Positions 60,150-64,000 of a DNA stretch of 64,000 nt are shown here, one piece after another. Position numbers and translations under genes: made by a program. The stretch's first letter is position 1; each line of letters begins with the position of its first letter. The stretch is from positions 62,001-126,000 of the forward strand of contig NZ_CP031513.1 in NCBI RefSeq assembly GCF_003522965.1, read 5' to 3'. A model generated the notes under the pieces. The model was not told the origin of the DNA and made no database searches. It worked only from the letters and a program-made list of their open reading frames with translations. This DNA comes from Bombilactobacillus bombi. Its GTDB lineage: Bacteria; Bacillota; Bacilli; Lactobacillales; Lactobacillaceae.

Positions 60150-60773
60150 ATGGCACAATTAGATGTATATCAACAATCAGGTACAAAAAATGGTTCAACA
60201 GAAGTTAAAGACGAAATTTTTGGCATTGAACCAAATAATTATGTGATTACTGATGCTGTAATTATGCAACAAGCATCTTTACGTCGTGGAACTCACGCTG
60301 TTAAAAATCGTTCTGCTGTTCGTGGTGGTGGTCGTAAACCATGGCGTCAAAAAGGAACTGGACGTGCTCGTCAAGGTTCTATTCGTTCTCCACAATGGCG
60401 TGGTGGTGGTATTGTTTTTGGACCAACGCCAAGATCATATGCTTATAAGTTGCCACGCAAAGTTGCACGCTTAGCATTGAAGTCAGTTTTATCACAAAAA
60501 GTGGCTGACAAAGAAATGATCGTTATTGATGATTTGAACTTTGATAAGCCAAGTACAAAGACATTTAAACAATTATTGGAAAAATTAGAAGCTCATGGTC
60601 GTACTTTAGTAGTTGTAGAAGCTGGCAATGACAATGCAATTTTATCAGCTCGCAATATTGACAAAGTTAAGGCTATCACAGCTGAAAATGTTAATGTTTT
60701 GGATGTAATTAATAATCAACAAATGATTATCACCCAAAAGGCATTGGCAAAAATTGAGGAGGCGCTTGGATAA
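60150..60773 (+). CDS. rplD: 50S ribosomal protein L4
   Basis: L4 lines the peptide exit tunnel and in some bacteria represses its own operon. The 207-residue product has the extended loop with [20 protein letters not shown], the classic signature. The ATG follows AAAGGAGG. Its stop codon overlaps the rplW start. Confidence 0.98.
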   Translation: MAQLDVYQQSGTKNGSTEVKDEIFGIEPNNYVITDAVIMQQASLRRGTHAVKNRSAVRGGGRKPWRQKGTGRARQGSIRSPQWRGGGIVFGPTPRSYAYKLPRKVARLALKSVLSQKVADKEMIVIDDLNFDKPSTKTFKQLLEKLEAHGRTLVVVEAGNDNAILSARNIDKVKAITAENVNVLDVINNQQMIITQKALAKIEEALG

Positions 60774-61060
60774 TGGCAGCACAAGATATCATTTTACGTC
60801 CTGTAATTACTGAAGCTTCCATGGCTGACATGGATGACAAAAAGTACGTTTTTGATGTTGCAGTTAATGCTAATAAGATTCAAGTTCGCCAAGCCATCGA
60901 AGAATTATTTGATGTTAAGGTTGCTAAAGTCAACATCATGAACGTTAAACCAAAGAAAAAACGTGTTGGACGCTACATTGGTAAAACTAATAAAAGACGC
61001 AAAGCAATTATTAAATTAACCGAAGATTCTAACGAAATTAAGATTTTCGATAAAGAATAA
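60773..61060 (+). CDS. rplW: 50S ribosomal protein L23
   Basis: L23 lies at the tunnel exit and docks trigger factor and SRP. The 95-residue product has [30 protein letters not shown] and [15 protein letters not shown]. The ATG overlaps the rplD stop by one base; GAGGAGG is inside rplD. Confidence 0.97.
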   Translation: MAAQDIILRPVITEASMADMDDKKYVFDVAVNANKIQVRQAIEELFDVKVAKVNIMNVKPKKKRVGRYIGKTNKRRKAIIKLTEDSNEIKIFDKE

Positions 61061-61078
61061 AATAGGAGGTAAAAGAGC

Positions 61079-61918
61079 GTGGGTATTATTAAATACAAAC
61101 CGACTACTAACGGACGCCGGAATATGACCGCTTCGGATTTTGCCGAGATTACAAAGACAAAACCTGAAAAAACGTTACTTGAATCCCAAAATAGAATTGC
61201 GGGTCGTAATTCTTACGGACATATTACTGTACGTCATCGTGGTGGCGGTCATAAGCAAAAATATCGTGTTATTGACTTTAAACGTAATAAAGACGATGTT
61301 GTTGCTACTGTTAAATCAATCGAATATGATCCTAATCGTTCTGCTAATATTGCATTATTGCATTACGATGATGGGGTTAAAGCATACATTTTAGCTCCTA
61401 AAGGCTTAGAAGTTGGACAAAAGGTTCAATCAGGTGTACATGCAGATATTAAGGTTGGAAATGCTTTACCATTAGAAAACATTCCTGTTGGTACAGTTAT
61501 TCATAATATTGAAATGAAACCTGGTAAAGGTGGTCAGTTAGTTCGTTCTGCTGGAACTTCTGCACAAGTTTTGGGTCGTGATGGCAAGTATACTTTGATT
61601 CGTTTGGCTTCTGGTGAAGTACGGATGATCTTATCTGCTGCAAGAGCAACTATTGGTGCAGTTGGTAATGAACAACATGAACTTATCAACATTGGTAAAG
61701 CCGGTCGCAAGCGCTGGATGGGCATTCGTCCTACTGTTCGTGGTTCCGTAATGAACCCTAACGATCACCCACACGGTGGTGGTGAAGGTAAAGCACCAGT
61801 CGGACATCCATCTCCACTTTCACCTTGGGGTAAGAAAACTCTTGGTAAGAAGACACGTTCAAAACGTGCTCAATCTGAGAAGTTTATCGTACGTCATCGT
61901 AAGAATAAGAGAAAATAA
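61079..61918 (+). CDS. rplB: 50S ribosomal protein L2
   Basis: L2 supports the peptidyl transferase centre and subunit joining. The 279-residue product has [11 protein letters not shown] near the start, [19 protein letters not shown], and [13 protein letters not shown] near 225 with the conserved His. The start is GTG at 61079 after ATAGGAGG. Confidence 0.98.
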   Translation: MGIIKYKPTTNGRRNMTASDFAEITKTKPEKTLLESQNRIAGRNSYGHITVRHRGGGHKQKYRVIDFKRNKDDVVATVKSIEYDPNRSANIALLHYDDGVKAYILAPKGLEVGQKVQSGVHADIKVGNALPLENIPVGTVIHNIEMKPGKGGQLVRSAGTSAQVLGRDGKYTLIRLASGEVRMILSAARATIGAVGNEQHELINIGKAGRKRWMGIRPTVRGSVMNPNDHPHGGGEGKAPVGHPSPLSPWGKKTLGKKTRSKRAQSEKFIVRHRKNKRK

Positions 61919-61954
61919 TTTTTGTAAGAGATAACAAAAAAGGGAGGTTGTCTG

Positions 61955-62233
61955 ATGAGTCGTAGTTTGAAAAAGGGACCATTTGCTGATGCTCATTTGA
62001 TGAAAAAGATTGAAGCACAAGCAGATCGGGAAAAAAAGTCAGTTATTAAAACTTGGTCACGTCGTTCTACTATTTTTCCAAGCTTTGTAGGTTACACGAT
62101 TGCTGTTTATAACGGAAGAAAGCACGTCCCTGTTTATATTCAAGAAGACATGGTCGGCCATAAATTGGGTGAATTCGTTCCTACAAGAACATTTCATGGC
62201 CATGGAAAAGATGATAAGAAGACTGGAGCATAG
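61955..62233 (+). CDS. rpsS: 30S ribosomal protein S19
   Basis: S19 is a 30S head protein near the A site. The 92-residue product opens [12 protein letters not shown] and includes [20 protein letters not shown] and [16 protein letters not shown] precedes the ATG. Confidence 0.98.
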   Translation: MSRSLKKGPFADAHLMKKIEAQADREKKSVIKTWSRRSTIFPSFVGYTIAVYNGRKHVPVYIQEDMVGHKLGEFVPTRTFHGHGKDDKKTGA

Positions 62234-62250
62234 AAAGGAGAGGTTAAACG

Positions 62251-62601
62251 ATGGCAGAACAAATCACCAGTGCAACAGCTACTGCTAAGACAGTTCGTAT
62301 TGCGCCTCGTAAGGCTCGCCTTGTGCTAGAGCTTATTAAAGGCAAGAGTGCTGCTGAAGCTATGGCAATTTTACAATTTACACCACGAGCTGGCTCACCA
62401 ATCGTTGCTAAAGTATTAAAGTCAGCAATTGCTAATGCTGAGCATAATTATGATTTAGATGCTCAAAGTTTAGTAGTTAGTGAAGCATACGTCAATGAAG
62501 GACCAACTTTGAAACGTTTTCGTCCACGGGCTAAAGGTTCAGCATCACCAATCAATAAGCGGACCAGCCATATTACGGTTGTCGTATCAGAAGAAGAATA
62601 A
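62251..62601 (+). CDS. rplV: 50S ribosomal protein L22
   Basis: L22 lines the exit tunnel; its loop is a macrolide resistance site. The 116-residue product has [17 protein letters not shown] and ends with [18 protein letters not shown]. The loop region shows no obvious deletion. AAAGGAGAGG precedes the ATG. Confidence 0.98.
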   Translation: MAEQITSATATAKTVRIAPRKARLVLELIKGKSAAEAMAILQFTPRAGSPIVAKVLKSAIANAEHNYDLDAQSLVVSEAYVNEGPTLKRFRPRAKGSASPINKRTSHITVVVSEEE

Positions 62602-62622
62602 ACTTAATAAGGAGGGAAAAAC

Positions 62623-63306
62623 GTGGGTCAAAAAATTAATCCTATCGGATTTCGTCTTGGAATCGTCCGTGATTGGGATTCTAAATGGTATGCTGACAAG
62701 AAAGATTTTTCTAAATTTTTACTTGAAGATATCAAAATCCGTCGTTTTATTGAAAAAAGATTAGATAACGCCTCAGTTTCTCGCATTGAAATTGAACGTG
62801 CTGCTAAAAAAATCAACGTTTCGATTCATACTGCTAAGCCAGGAATGGTTATTGGTAAAGGTGGATCTGAAGTTGAAAAATTACGTAAAGAAATTAATGC
62901 CTTAACTGGTAAAAACATTCATATTAATATTGTTGAAATTAAAAAGCCTGATTTAGATGCTAAATTAGTTGGTGAAAGCATGGCTCGGCAATTGGAAGCT
63001 CGTATTGCCTTTCGTCGTGTTCAACGTCAAGCAACACAGCGTTCAATGCGTGCAGGTGCTAAAGGAATTAAAACTCAAATTTCTGGTCGTTTAAATGGTG
63101 CAGATATGGCCCGTGTTGAATGGCATACTGAAGGTACAGTTCCTTTGCATACATTGCGTGCTGATATTGACTATGCTTGGGTAGAAGCAGCTACAACTTA
63201 TGGTAATTTAGGTGTAAAAACTTGGATTTATCGAGGCGAAGTATTACCTGACAAGCCAAAGACAAATAATCATCACAACAATAATGGAGCGAAAGGAGGA
63301 AACTAA
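62623..63306 (+). CDS. rpsC: 30S ribosomal protein S3
   Basis: S3 is part of the mRNA entry helicase. The 227-residue product begins [13 protein letters not shown] and has a KH domain with [14 protein letters not shown] near 70 and [16 protein letters not shown] near 170. The tail is Asn- and His-rich. The start is GTG at 62623 after AGGAGGG. Confidence 0.98.
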   Translation: MGQKINPIGFRLGIVRDWDSKWYADKKDFSKFLLEDIKIRRFIEKRLDNASVSRIEIERAAKKINVSIHTAKPGMVIGKGGSEVEKLRKEINALTGKNIHINIVEIKKPDLDAKLVGESMARQLEARIAFRRVQRQATQRSMRAGAKGIKTQISGRLNGADMARVEWHTEGTVPLHTLRADIDYAWVEAATTYGNLGVKTWIYRGEVLPDKPKTNNHHNNNGAKGGN

Positions 63307-63309
63307 TCG

Positions 63310-63744
63310 ATGTTAGTACCTAAGCGTGTAAAACACCGTCGTGAATTTCGTGGTAAAATGCGTGGTGCAGCTAAGGGTGGACGTGAAGTTACATTTGGAG
63401 AATATGGTTTGCAAGCCGTAGAGTCCCATTGGATTTCTAACCGTCAAATTGAAGCTGCCCGTGTTGCTATGACACGTTATATGAAACGTGGCGGTAAAGT
63501 TTGGATCAAGATTTTTCCTCACAAATCCTATACTGCTAAAGGTGTTGGGGTCCGGATGGGTTCTGGTAAAGGTGCACCTGCTGGATGGGTTGCTGCTGTT
63601 AAACGTGAAAAAGTTATGTTTGAAGTCGGTGGCGTTTCCGAAGAAGTTGCTCGTGAGGCATTAAGACTTGCATCCAACAAACTACCAATTAAAACTAAGT
63701 TTGTTAAGCGTGAGGAAGTAGGTGGCGAATCTGATGAAAACTAG
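63310..63744 (+). CDS. rplP: 50S ribosomal protein L16
   Basis: L16 positions tRNA in the A site. The 144-residue product opens [15 protein letters not shown] and includes [21 protein letters not shown], with Arg present at the position hydroxylated in other bacteria. AAAGGAGG is in rpsC; the ATG is three bases after the rpsC stop. Confidence 0.98.
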   Translation: MLVPKRVKHRREFRGKMRGAAKGGREVTFGEYGLQAVESHWISNRQIEAARVAMTRYMKRGGKVWIKIFPHKSYTAKGVGVRMGSGKGAPAGWVAAVKREKVMFEVGGVSEEVAREALRLASNKLPIKTKFVKREEVGGESDEN

Positions 63745-63931
63745 TGAAATTAGACAATTAACCACTGCTCAAATGCATGATAAAGAAAAGCAATACAAAG
63801 AAGAACTCTTTAATCTTCATTTTCAACAAGCTACTGGCCAATTGGAAAATACAGCAAGAATTAAAAAAGTTCGGAAAAATATTGCCCGCATTAAGACAGT
63901 ATTGCATCAGCAGGAATTAGAGAGTAAATAA
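63734..63931 (+). CDS. rpmC: 50S ribosomal protein L29
   Basis: L29 is near the exit tunnel with L23. The 65-residue product begins [14 protein letters not shown] and has [18 protein letters not shown], both family patterns. ATG 63734 is preferred to a GTG at 63722 because AGGTGG lies eight bases before it. It overlaps rplP by 11 bases. Confidence 0.97.
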   Translation: MKTSEIRQLTTAQMHDKEKQYKEELFNLHFQQATGQLENTARIKKVRKNIARIKTVLHQQELESK

Positions 63932-63949
63932 CGAAAGGAGCGAAATTAA

Positions 63950-64000
63950 TTGAGCGAAACAGGTAGTACTCGTAACCATCGTAAGGTATATCAAGGACGT
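63950..64000 (+). CDS. rpsQ: 30S ribosomal protein S17, N-terminal fragment
   Basis: Only 17 codons lie inside the window. They read RNHRKVYQGR near the end, the S17 opening. The start is TTG at 63950 after GAAAGGAG. The gene runs past the window end, as expected after rpmC. Confidence 0.85.
   Translation, partial: MSETGSTRNHRKVYQGR

Overview
The window is chromosomal core DNA of a low-GC lactic acid bacterium, most likely family Lactobacillaceae; I cannot fix the genus. The evidence is the A+T-rich sequence, an L-lactate dehydrogenase gene, the Bacillus-like order of housekeeping genes, delta subunit of RNA polymerase, veg, RNase M5, PVA-like choloylglycine hydrolase, and tRNA genes without an encoded CCA. 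I saw no prophage, insertion sequence, CRISPR array or rRNA operon.

Layout. 1-8.6 kb: end of a sirtuin gene, a chorismate-mutase-like ORF, metG, tatD, rnmV, ksgA, veg, purR, glmU, prs. 8.6-12.4 kb (minus strand): M20 amidohydrolase, mscL, YwfO-like HD phosphohydrolase and a LipL-like lipoyl/octanoyl transferase. 12.5-20.6 kb: DUF1934 protein, rpoE, pyrG, murA, rpmE2, L,D-transpeptidase, an MFS exporter (minus strand) and murF. 20.8-24.5 kb: cshA, acpS, alr and mazEF. 24.5-26.4 kb (minus strand): a CBS-ACT protein and ldh. 26.7-41.1 kb: the long Bacillus-type cluster pth-mfd-yabM-rqcP-divIC-yabR-tilS-hpt-ftsH-hslO-dusB-lysS. 41.2-41.8 kb: six tRNA genes (Lys, Gly, Leu, Arg, Gly, Pro). 42-53 kb: an XRE/TPR regulator, clpC, rpoB and rpoC. 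53-55.5 kb: a penicillin V acylase-like hydrolase, msrA and a prepilin peptidase. 55.6-64 kb: rpsL-rpsG-fusA, then the S10 operon from rpsJ into rpsQ, which is cut by the window edge.

How the genes work together. Most products serve translation (aminoacyl-tRNA synthetases, rRNA maturation enzymes, ribosomal proteins, EF-G, RqcP, TilS, DusB), transcription (RpoB, RpoC, RpoE, Mfd), nucleotide supply (PurR, Prs, PyrG, Hpt), cell-wall precursor synthesis (GlmU, MurA, MurF, Alr, YabM) and protein quality control (ClpC, FtsH, HslO, MsrA).

The window is mostly ordinary. What deserves attention is regulatory: a pyrG leader with the signature of CTP-sensed reiterative transcription, a PurBox inside the purR promoter, long leaders before rpoB and rpsJ, alternative hairpins before cshA, a hairpin that can mask the divIC ribosome binding site, and a clpC locus where the expected ctsR gene is replaced by an XRE/TPR regulator and the promoter holds a perfect palindrome. 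Two enzymes have altered active-site motifs: MurA has Asp where the fosfomycin-reactive Cys normally sits, and MetRS has TIGN in place of HIGH. I found no clear new multi-gene system. Several starts are chosen downstream of the longest possible reading frame because the Shine-Dalgarno sequence dictates it; these are stated entry by entry.
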